From Chrysochromulina tobinii (Eukaryota; Haptophyta; Prymnesiales; Chrysochromulinaceae): DNA of 28,661 bases. The translations under genes and the position numbers were made by a program. Positions 8,045 to 15,961 of this stretch are shown piece by piece. A model generated the notes under the pieces. The model was not told the origin of the DNA, ran no database searches, and saw nothing but the letters and a program-made list of their open reading frames with translations. Location: the NCBI GenBank assembly GCA_001275005.1, contig JWZX01002944.1:1-28661 (forward strand), given 5' to 3'. Within the stretch, counting starts at the first letter, position 1, and each line of letters starts with the position of its first letter.

Positions 8045-10444
8045 TCATCTGGGAGTCCCGGGGGCGGGGCGTAAGGGAGTCACGGGGCGAAACATGGCCT
8101 GTCCCATTGTGCCGATGGCCCCGTCGAAACCTTGTCCCACTGCGCCGCTGACCGCCTGCAGGCCCTGGCCGACAGTTTGGACGCTTTGCTGAACGCCTTG
8201 GCCGACACTCTGGAAACCCTGCCCGACAGCTTGGACGCCCTGCTGCCCCGCACCCAAGACCCCTAGGACGCCCTGCTGTCGGGCCTGCACCATCACGGCG
8301 ATCATCTGTCGGTTGGCCTCGATCTGCTCCATCATGGCGTTGAGCTTCGCTTGAGGCGTACTAAGGGACATGTTAGGCAGAGATACGGGTAGAGCCATGG
8401 GACCTTTCATCATGGTAAGAATACTTCGGTTTTTCGCCAATTGCTCTTCGAGCATCCGAATCTGCGCCCGCCTCTCCTCGCGGGCAGCGGCACGAGGATC
8501 GGCCATCGTCAATGCTGCCACACTATCGTCGCCCGCCACCTTTGTCGCCTCACCATCGTCGCCTGGAGCGCCTTTAGTAGCGGCGGGCGCTGGTGGCATT
8601 AGGAAGGAAGGAAGGAAGGAAGAAGGCTTCGTTCCTTCCTTCGGCGGCGGCAATACCTTCGGTGGCGGCTTGATGAGGCGATGCACGGCATAAACGGCGA
8701 AAGCGAGCGTAAGAAAGAGTGCAAAGACACCACCAGAAATCTGCAGCGCCCTGGCGGCGGACTCATCCCCGTAGGGAAGCGTGAACGGTGGCAGGGGCAT
8801 GGGTGGCGGCGGCAAGGGTAGCGGCGATCTCGGCGGCGGCGAGGGTACGTTGATGAAATCGAAGATGTAGGCTGCTCCCCTAGGAGCTCCCCTGCTGTCC
8901 ATTCCTGTGCCATTCCTGTAGCCTGGTGCGCCGACGATTGCACGTCCTGCATGGACGACCACGCTCTTGCCGAATTCGTCACCCTCGTGGATGTCCACGA
9001 AGGGTGATCCGTTGAGATCGCACAACGCTTGAGGTGGCGACGACATACTGAGGACGCTGACCGAACCCGTTCGGTGGAGCAGCAATCGGGTCCGGTAGGG
9101 TGCGCTTGCGAGGGCTAAGTAGCTGCCATAGGGAGGCGCAGGGTCCACAGCAACAGCATGCCCAAATCGAGGGCCGTACTGAAACCCTGGCGAGCGATGG
9201 GACAGTCCGATCAGCTTGGAGCTTGAGTGACCCCAGGTGAAAGATCCATCGGAATCGGCACCAGCGATGTTGCCGAGGTAGTACACCGCGCCCCGTTCGA
9301 AGTCGGCGTCCTGCTGGGGGCCAACCACACCGGCATCTTCGACATCTTCGGTTGCCGCGCCTGCGACGATCGTGACTGCGCTGTTATTCGCAAGGGCCAC
9401 CGACGAACCCAGACGACTCCGGCTGAGAAGATCCTGCGGTATCATGATCGATGTCATAGAGTAGTCCAGTGTGTTGGACATGTTGGAGATCGGCGGAGGG
9501 GGTGGCGCGGCATTCCTCGGCCCGCAATCGCTGCAATCCGTGCCTATTGCGCAGATGCCGTCAACGGCACCGCTGCCGCCGTCATTGCAGATGCCGTTCG
9601 AGGAGTCCCAGCCCAATGGGTAGCACTCTTCGCTGCATAGCGGAGGTGGGGGCGGGGGGGGCGGATGTATTCTAAACAGCATGACTGCACCGGCATTCGC
9701 CCGTTGACTGCATGCCCCACGAGCGTTCGGGGCACCCACGGCAAGCGTATCTCCTGATATCGAAATGGACGCTCCGAAATGGAAGCACAGGCCCCCGAGC
9801 TCTGGAGCTGGCAAAATAATGGCCACCTGCACGCCAGAGAATACGTCGAAGACGTACACAGCTCCCTGGTCCCGGAACGCGTGCGGACCGGCGGCGTAGT
9901 CAGCCCTATTGACTCGCGCATCCCGCCCTCGAGCGCCCACAAACGCACGCTGATTGCTGAGCGCAACAGAACATCCGAAATGGGCATCCGCGCCGACGCT
10001 CAGGTCATCGTCTGGTAAGATCTTACGGTGAAACGTAGTGTTGCCACTCTGCCGGTTGAATCGGAACAAATACGCCGCACCAAGTCTGCTGTTGATGCTG
10101 GTGGTTCCCCGCGTGCCTGGTGCACCGACGAGAATAAACGTGTGGGGGCGTCTATCGCAATTGGTGAGATCGCATTCCATGATCCGAGCGTCCATCGCAA
10201 GCGCCGCACCAAATTCGTCACCCGCTTCTGGGGCTGACGCGGCAAACCTTGACCTCACGACGCCAGTATTCGGATTCGCCACAAACGTTTGACCAGCAAG
10301 ACTTGCGTTGCCGCTTGCGCCGATCACAGCCCAGGCACCATCGGTCACATCGAGAAGGACCGCGCTTCCAAAGGAGCTACCGCTAGGCAAATCTGAGGGA
10401 GCAATAACCTTGAGCACCGGGGCGGTGGAGCACAGTGTCTCCAT
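8045..10444 (-). CDS. Integrin-alpha-like FG-GAP repeat membrane protein
   Basis: The 799-residue product from the ATG at 10444 has about six FG-GAP-type beta-propeller units, with cores such as SGSSFGSAVLL, AGDEFGAALAM, VGADAHFGCSVAL, YGPRFGHAVAV and EGDEFGKSVVV, each followed by a VGAPG- or AVGAP-like strand. Between them, flanked by poly-proline, is a Cys-rich module (about 267-308) containing GICNDGG and CAIGTDCSDCGPR. A Pro-rich stalk precedes a single membrane helix (about 565-590, GVFALFLTLAFAVYAVHRL) and a cytosolic tail of about 205 residues with VGQGxQxV-type heptads. The layout suggests a surface adhesion or receptor-like protein. No signal peptide follows Met1; the frame stays open upstream to 10621 without another ATG, so a 5' exon may be missing from this call. 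Confidence 0.8.
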   Translation of the reverse strand: METLCSTAPVLKVIAPSDLPSGSSFGSAVLLDVTDGAWAVIGASGNASLAGQTFVANPNTGVVRSRFAASAPEAGDEFGAALAMDARIMECDLTNCDRRPHTFILVGAPGTRGTTSINSRLGAAYLFRFNRQSGNTTFHRKILPDDDLSVGADAHFGCSVALSNQRAFVGARGRDARVNRADYAAGPHAFRDQGAVYVFDVFSGVQVAIILPAPELGGLCFHFGASISISGDTLAVGAPNARGACSQRANAGAVMLFRIHPPPPPPPPLCSEECYPLGWDSSNGICNDGGSGAVDGICAIGTDCSDCGPRNAAPPPPPISNMSNTLDYSMTSIMIPQDLLSRSRLGSSVALANNSAVTIVAGAATEDVEDAGVVGPQQDADFERGAVYYLGNIAGADSDGSFTWGHSSSKLIGLSHRSPGFQYGPRFGHAVAVDPAPPYGSYLALASAPYRTRLLLHRTGSVSVLSMSSPPQALCDLNGSPFVDIHEGDEFGKSVVVHAGRAIVGAPGYRNGTGMDSRGAPRGAAYIFDFINVPSPPPRSPLPLPPPPMPLPPFTLPYGDESAARALQISGGVFALFLTLAFAVYAVHRLIKPPPKVLPPPKEGTKPSSFLPSFLMPPAPAATKGAPGDDGEATKVAGDDSVAALTMADPRAAAREERRAQIRMLEEQLAKNRSILTMMKGPMALPVSLPNMSLSTPQAKLNAMMEQIEANRQMIAVMVQARQQGVLGVLGAGQQGVQAVGQGFQSVGQGVQQSVQTVGQGLQAVSGAVGQGFDGAIGTMGQAMFRPVTPLRPAPGTPR
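8601..8641 (-). repeat. GGAA microsatellite in coding sequence
   Basis: A run of GGAA units (8602-8619) is followed by an inverted TTCCTTCC (8632-8640), inside the part of the FG-GAP gene coding SSFLPSFLMPP, just after the membrane helix. The arms form an 11-bp inverted repeat. The 4-bp unit means a one-unit slip would shift the frame. Confidence 0.75.
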
Positions 10445-10691
10445 TGCCCCTCGTCGCGATCCCGTCCCTGCTTCGGCTGTTTGCGGTGCTGAGGTCAACC
10501 GAAAGGGAGGGGCTGTTCGCGTTTCAAGCGATCGCGTCGAATGGCTGCCGGATTCGGCAAAGTCTTTGAAACCAACTGATGTGCAGCAGGTCCAGCACAG
10601 ATTCGACCCGTCGGTCCCTCAGTGACGAGGATCGGATGATCATAGTTTTGATTAACAGTCGTACTCAATTAAGCCACCATCAGTTACGTAC

Positions 10692-11426
10692 TCAGTTCTC
10701 CTTCGAGAAGCACATCACAAAGTTGTTGGCAGGCGTCGCTACCCGCTCACGGAAGGCTAATCCGTGCTTCGACGCGAGTGCTACAAGTTCGGTCGCATCG
10801 CGCACGCCCCACTCGGGATTCTGCGAGCGCAGGCGCGCGTCAAACTCGACATTCGAGGGCGCGGTGTGCTGCCCATCGACCATAAATGGCCCGTAGATGA
10901 AGAGGCCGCCAGAGGGTCTTAGGACGCGACCCGCGCCGGCAAAGATGCCCTCGGTTACAGAGTAAGGTGAAATGTGGCACACGTTGCACGCGAAGACGGC
11001 TGCAAATCTGTTGCATTCGATTTGCGCTGGCCACTCTGAAGCCCCGGCATCTAGTGCCATGGGCTTCCTGATGTTGCCCAAGCCTTCAGCGTGAGCCTCT
11101 ATGGACGCAAAAACAGGCGCCAACTCGCCGTACGCATCAGCCTCTGGGCCAGCGGAGCCCCCACCATATTCGGTCGGCCAGATGGTGACGTGAGGGAAGC
11201 ACATTGCGAGATGAGATGCGTGCTGGCCCGTGCCAGATGCAATCTCGAGGCAGTCGGCTGGCTTTTGTTCCGAAAAGGGTGGAAATCGCGCAAGCACCTC
11301 GACAATAGGTTGCTTGTTGCGTTCTGCCGAAGGTGAGAAACGGCGAGGATCTTCGATTGCACTGAGAAGAGAGCGGCCATTGCTCAGCCACGGCCATAGC
11401 TCGCTTACGAGTGGTGAAGGCGACAC
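10692..11426 (-). CDS. DUF938/METTL26-type putative methyltransferase
   Basis: The family core begins RRFSPSAERNKQPIVEVL (residues 28-45 counted from 11426) and continues with the SAM-binding motif I CLEIASGTGQHASHLA (59-74) and WPTEYGGG. It ends at a normal length for the family (about 215 residues for the core). DUF938 proteins, including animal METTL26, are predicted Rossmann-fold S-adenosylmethionine-dependent methyltransferases; the substrate is unknown. The 5' end is not settled. The codon at 11426 is GTG, the frame is open back to a stop at 11532-11534, and no ATG lies in frame. The true N-terminus is probably encoded by an upstream exon within 11535-12124. Confidence 0.85.
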   Translation of the reverse strand: MSPSPLVSELWPWLSNGRSLLSAIEDPRRFSPSAERNKQPIVEVLARFPPFSEQKPADCLEIASGTGQHASHLAMCFPHVTIWPTEYGGGSAGPEADAYGELAPVFASIEAHAEGLGNIRKPMALDAGASEWPAQIECNRFAAVFACNVCHISPYSVTEGIFAGAGRVLRPSGGLFIYGPFMVDGQHTAPSNVEFDARLRSQNPEWGVRDATELVALASKHGLAFRERVATPANNFVMCFSKEN

Positions 11427-11534
11427 TGCCTGGCTCTTGCTCTGCTGCTGCTCCCTAGAGAGGGCGCCCAGAATGGTAGCCCACAGCTTTCTGAACCGAA
11501 TGGTTGCACAGAATGCCCTCGCGACGCGGCGTCA

Positions 11535-12124
11535 CTCGTCGGCGTGTGCAGCTGGCACTTAAAGCACGAGGAGGTTGAGTACCCAATGCAGACTTCCAAT
11601 TCTTTTGAACTATAACCATTTGGTGTGAATAAAGGTTTCGTGGTTTATCTCCAAAAAAACACAAACCAGACCGAACCCACTAAATTCACTTAGAGTGATC
11701 CGTCATCCACTTAGAGTGATCCGTCTCTGCAGGAAGTGCAGGTGCGGCTCCACGCGACGCCCGCACGCCGGTCATATGATATATCGGTAGAATCTGCAAA
11801 CTCACAACGACCACAACTGTCAACTCCTCTAACAATTGCAATGAACTATTGCTCTAACTCTTACTCTATGCATCATTGTATGCACTATGGGGGTTCATTG
11901 GTTTGCAGCGTGTGAACCCAATGCGTTTAAATGTCGACACAGCTAGATTATGACACGTCGACAGGCACGTCAATTGAGACTTGTACACGCGCACACTACA
12001 ATGACGCACGCACGACACTTAAGAGATGCTAAATGATCGCTTCGGGTGTTGCCGCATCTCTCAGAACCGAACTTCTCAGCGACATGCATCCTCTCTTTTA
12101 AGAGCCATCTGATTCAACATCTGA
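11535..12124. other. Intergenic region, possible 5' exon of the DUF938 gene
   Basis: This 590-bp region is more AT-rich than its surroundings and should hold the promoter and perhaps a first exon of the methyltransferase gene, plus the 3' UTR of the gene ending at 12125. The minus-strand ATG at 11617 opens a short frame that does not match the family, and I could not identify a convincing splice pair. Confidence 0.35.
11687..11725. repeat. Two 18-bp direct repeats, 21-bp period
   Basis: CACTTAGAGTGATCCGTC occurs perfectly at 11687-11704 and 11708-11725, two helical turns apart, upstream of the minus-strand methyltransferase gene. It could be a paired protein-binding site or a simple tandem duplication. 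Confidence 0.8.
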
Positions 12125-13063
12125 TCAGGGGACGTTATTGAAAAAGCGCCGCCGTTCAACCACATCATTGAAGAAGATGTCGGTCGCCGAGCGTTTTCCC
12201 GGCAGGGCCGCTCCTGCAGAAGGACCCCAGGCAGGGGCGTTGAGCTTCGCGAGCCAGGCTGCTTTCGCTGCATCCTCGGCTGAGAGACCAGAGGCCGGCG
12301 CAGCAGCACTGGAGCGCTGCGCGAGGCCGAGGCGCTCGACGACATTTAATTGCACCCATGGCACCGTGGAGAGTGCGAGGCCAATCCGCAGTGGCACCGC
12401 GAAGCGCGCGACGTTGACAAACGCAAACGCCCCGGCGCCGAGCTGCTTCACATCGTCTCCGTTGTCGAAATCCGGCCAGTGGCCTGTCACCTGACGAAAC
12501 CCGAGAATACCCCACGGGGCTGAAAACCCCCAAAACGCGAGCTCCCAGAACATGTATGAAATGATGCCGGCAAGACCGGCATCCTTTACCTTCTGCATCA
12601 ATTCTTGAGCCTGGTTGGGCTTTTCCTCGGCTCTTGCGCTCGGCTGAGTGACGCTGGTGCTGCCAAGCCCCTCGGCGGGCGGCGCTTGCCGCGTTGGCCA
12701 CGTTGGCATTTGAAAGCCAAGTGGGCCGTTCTGTCGGTTTCTGTTGATGCTGGCCAGGTACTGTCGGTAGTCGCGGTCCTCGGCAGTGTTCCAATCATTG
12801 GCAAGATTCTGTTGCTGCTGCCGGAAGTTGGCCAAGTACTGTTGGTATTCGCGGTCGGCCGCAGCCGCAGCTGCCGAGTTGGCAACATATGCTTCATACT
12901 CAGCTTTCCACGCCCTCTCCGCCTCGGTCATAGCGCGGCGTGTTCTCCGCGCCTCAGCGGACATTTCCTGGATGAGCATGTGCGGTGATGTCAGGCGTGT
13001 TCGATGCGGTGTCGAGATGAGCGCATGAGCAGCAAGCGTCAGTGCCACGAGGTACCCAACCAT
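12125..13063 (-). CDS. DUF1279 (FAM210-like) membrane protein, probably plastid-targeted
   Basis: From the ATG at 13063 the product is 312 residues. It begins with a hydrophobic leader (MVGYLVALTLAAHALIS) and a short basic/hydroxylated stretch, consistent with the bipartite signal-plus-transit leader of secondary plastids. An Arg/Tyr/Gln-rich helical region (about 40-110) repeats REYQQYLANFRQQ-like units. The conserved domain has two parts: AGLAGIISYMFWELAFWGF (about 162-180), and GAGAFAFVNVARFAVPLRIG (about 203-222) followed by LALSTVPWVQ. These match the DUF1279/FAM210-type pattern of plant and algal plastid members. Function is not established. An in-frame ATG at 13192 would add 43 basic residues and hide the leader, so I prefer 13063. 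Confidence 0.7.
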   Translation of the reverse strand: MVGYLVALTLAAHALISTPHRTRLTSPHMLIQEMSAEARRTRRAMTEAERAWKAEYEAYVANSAAAAAADREYQQYLANFRQQQQNLANDWNTAEDRDYRQYLASINRNRQNGPLGFQMPTWPTRQAPPAEGLGSTSVTQPSARAEEKPNQAQELMQKVKDAGLAGIISYMFWELAFWGFSAPWGILGFRQVTGHWPDFDNGDDVKQLGAGAFAFVNVARFAVPLRIGLALSTVPWVQLNVVERLGLAQRSSAAAPASGLSAEDAAKAAWLAKLNAPAWGPSAGAALPGKRSATDIFFNDVVERRRFFNNVP

Positions 13064-13815
13064 CGGCGCAATCGAGAAGAAAACCCTCTTCCTTTTCTTT
13101 CTCCGAAAGTCGGAAAACTTCGGCAAGTCGCGTAGCAGTTCCGTCAACAATGACGCCGGAACATCACACAACTCAACTCGCACCGCGCGCATAGGTGGTT
13201 CACCCTGATTAAGTCCAGGAAAGCATCACGCGTGATTACGCGGTTACGCACCTGTGCGCCAAAGAAGTCCAGGTGCACGCACCCCACACAATAAGAAGTA
13301 TTACTGGACGGGAGGCGCCGCGCGACGAGCCACACAATTAGAATTACTTACGGGAGGCGCCGCGCGACGAGCGTCGGAGCGCGCTCGACAAGCGCGCTAC
13401 CCCCGTACCCCGCTTCGGTCTCGCACTTTTGGTTCCCACCGCCTCACCCGCTGCCTCCCTAAGTTGATCACGGAGATAGAGATCTCAAACTTGTAACCTG
13501 CCGGAGCCATTCCAATAATGCTGCGACGCGATTGCCAAATCGAGTAGATGATTTTTCATCGCGCGGCCCCGCTCTTCGTCCACAATCTTTCACCTACCGA
13601 CGTCACGGTCGTCCGCAATCTTTCGCGATCTCTGTGAGCCCCCATCGTCCTACTCATGAACTCCCATCCGTCAATTCTCAATCTCTCACTCCCAATGGCT
13701 GACTGACATCCCCTTGGATCTCCAGTCCATCTTGCGTGCTCTCACAATGCACTGTTTTCCCGCTTCTGCCTTCTGTGCGCTGCAGTTTTCCAGTAACTAG
13801 AGAGACGCCCACAAC
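13064..13815. promoter_or_regulatory. Divergent promoter region DUF1279 / bHLH
   Basis: This 752-bp region lies between divergent start codons and should drive both genes. It contains an imperfect tandem duplication (13285-13372). I see no clear TATA box. Confidence 0.5.
13285..13372. repeat. Tandem duplication of about 42-46 bp
   Basis: Copy one (13285-13330) and copy two (13331-13372) both begin CACACAAT and end in the identical 22-mer that starts CGGGAGGCGCCGCGCGACGA. The middle differs by small indels. It lies in the divergent promoter, about 220 bp upstream of the DUF1279 start codon. Confidence 0.85.
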
Positions 13816-15299
13816 ATGGCCACCGCAGTCCACAGTGAACCTCTCGCGCAGATGACCGACTTCATGCTGGAGGCGAGCACATCGTCGTCTTTCGCGACCG
13901 CAGGGTCCGAATCGGACTACCACCCTGGCGCCAAACGCGGGTACCCGGGCACGAGTGGCACCTACATCACGCCGCCACTGCAGCGCAAGGGAGGTGCGGT
14001 GCCCGCCGCGGTCGCGGTGCAGGTCACAGCCACGCAGCGCACGACAGTAATGGCAGTCAGAGTCGTCGAGCCGCCACCCCACTTCATCGAGCCGAAGATT
14101 GCCTTGCCGCCTGCAAAACCTGCCACGGCTGCTGCCATTGAGCCGACGCCGTGCACATGGGCCCTGGGCGCGCCGGCTCCGCGCCGGCTCCGCGACGGCT
14201 TCGCGCGCAAGTTGCGCAAGGTGCGCACCGCCAAACGCACACGCCATCAACCCCACGGGCCACCATGCCGTCGTGGCTGCCATCGCTCACGGCTGCTCGC
14301 CCTATCCGTGTGCCACCACCTGTGCAGAAGTCACCATCACCCTGCGCAGGCAAAAACGACGGGTACGCCTCGTCCGAGAATAGCATCTGCGTAAAGCTTT
14401 CGGATGCTATGCCCGCGGACCTGAGCGCAGTGTGCGATACACTCGAAGACGCGGAGGCGAACATGTCGGCGCTCCTTTCTGACGAGATCTCCGACGAACT
14501 TGCCGCCTTCTCTGGGCAAGATGCTGCCGGTTCCAGGGGTGCAACCGCCCTGCTGCCGCCATCGCCACCACCCATTAGCAGCTTCGGCTTTGGGCACGGC
14601 AACCCGATCATTAGCGGCCCGAGCGAGCGCCGCTCGTCGCGCAAGAACTCGTCTGCCTCCGCGCCGCTCGCGCCCCCGAGCAAGGCGATGAAATCCGCCG
14701 CCAGCAGCACGGCCGCCAGCAGCGCGGCGCCCGTCGCCGCCAAGGCCTCTGGGAAGGTAAACCCCCCTCCCGAAATCGAGGGCTGCAACGACTTATTTAG
14801 CATTGTAGAGGATGACGTGCAGCTCTTCGAAGAGTTGACGGAGGCGGAGCTAAACGCGCTGCCCTCGGACGCCTCGAGGCGCAAGGTGCGCCATAACCTG
14901 ACCGAACGCCGGCGCGTCGACCGCATGAATCAACTCTTCCATCGCCTCGCCATGTCCATCGTTGATGAGAAGGCGGCGCCAGCAATCTCGATGGCAAATT
15001 TCGACGAAGCAGAGCGCGCGCTGACGGCGGAGGGCAAGGAGCTCGCGAAGCCCAAGTGGTCCAAGGCTGATGTGCTAGAGGGTGCCATTGCCGTGGTCAA
15101 CGACCTGCGACGCCAGTTGGCTGAGGAGCGGCTCGCGCGCTCGCTCAGCGTGCCCTCTCGCACGTCAATCTCTCGGATGGAGCCCGAGGAGGCCGAGGGC
15201 GAGGGCTACGGGTGCGACATGGACGACGACGACGCCATGAACGAGGTTGCCGCCGCCATGTACCCTCTAAGTGCCATACCCTCCCTCAACATCGACTGA
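13816..15299 (+). CDS. bHLH transcription factor (two exons proposed)
   Basis: The C-terminal part has a clear basic helix-loop-helix domain (nt about 14877-15130): basic region VRHNLTERRRVDRMNQLF, a long loop of about 35 residues, then helix two KWSKADVLEGAIAVVNDL. The His5-Glu9-Arg12 DNA-contact set is present, but position 13 is Val, where G-box (CACGTG) binders carry Arg. The start ATG at 13816 is in another frame from the domain. A GT-AG intron 14221-14327 (107 bp, phase 0) joins the two frames and gives 458 residues. The N-terminal region is Ser/Thr/Pro-rich with an acidic stretch DTLEDAEANMSALLSDEI, a possible activation region. The alternative is a single exon from an ATG at about 14151 without the N-terminal exon. 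Confidence 0.8.
14221..14327 (+). other. Proposed GT-AG intron in the bHLH gene
   Basis: The 5' site is GCGCAAG|GTGCGC and the 3' site CCACCACCTGTGCAG|AAG. Length 107 is 2 modulo 3, exactly what is needed to move from the frame of the 13816 ATG to the bHLH frame, and both exon edges fall between codons. A CTCAC near 14286 could serve as branch point. This is inferred from frame arithmetic, not transcript evidence. Confidence 0.55.
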
Positions 15300-15961
15300 G
15301 CGCCGCCGCCGACGGAAATGGCGGCCAATTTGCTGCGAGCAGAATGGGGTGAGCGGTGAGGCGAGATTGAAGGGGCCCGCGCGCCATTTGTGCCAGTCCT
15401 TTTGAGGGCTAATCACGTTGACGGTGTTGCGGGGGCTCGCGCGCACCACCGGAGCAGAGGAACGGCGAGGGAGGCGGGACGGGGAGGTCATGAGACTTGG
15501 CTCTTGCTTGAGAGATAATATCCTGTCTGTCGCATACCCGTGGCGGCTGAACGGTTTGCCTGCGTGTGCCTCGAAGCTCTGTGTGCCACCGGCCCCGGGC
15601 GCCCGCCGGCCGCAACGCAGGCGGTCGGCGGACGGCGCGCGCGCACCCGGCGGCGGGGCACGGGCGACGGCGGGCCGTGTATGGCCCGCGCTGTACCTCT
15701 GAAGAGGCGGCACATATATTTATAGCACGCGCGTGGAGTAATGGGGTAATAATACACGCAACACGGCTCAAAAGTCAAATCGACGGTGAACGCCGCGCGC
15801 GCAATATCCATGTAAGGAGCGCGGCGCACATCAGGTCAAGTGCGTCTGGGACTGTAATGAGAGTTGAGTCACGCGCCCGGCGCGGGCTACAATGGACGTC
15901 ATGCGCGCGCTGCCGGTGCGCCCTCAGCAGTCGCGCACTGGCCGCCGATGCCCTTGCACGG
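15300..15961. other. Convergent intergenic region bHLH / UBXN11-like
   Basis: The two flanking genes converge, so this holds their 3' UTRs. A TATA-like string CATATATTTATAG lies at 15712-15724, but no credible gene starts nearby. ORFs here lack any recognised domain. Confidence 0.4.

Noticed and set aside
14221-14349. Alternative intron acceptor at 14349 (CTGCGCAG)
   Set aside because: Length 129 is divisible by three and would not bring the two bHLH frames together.
15712-15724. TATA box CATATATTTATAG
   Set aside because: No credible gene begins downstream on either strand; it lies between two convergent 3' ends, so it is more likely incidental or an RNA 3'-end signal.
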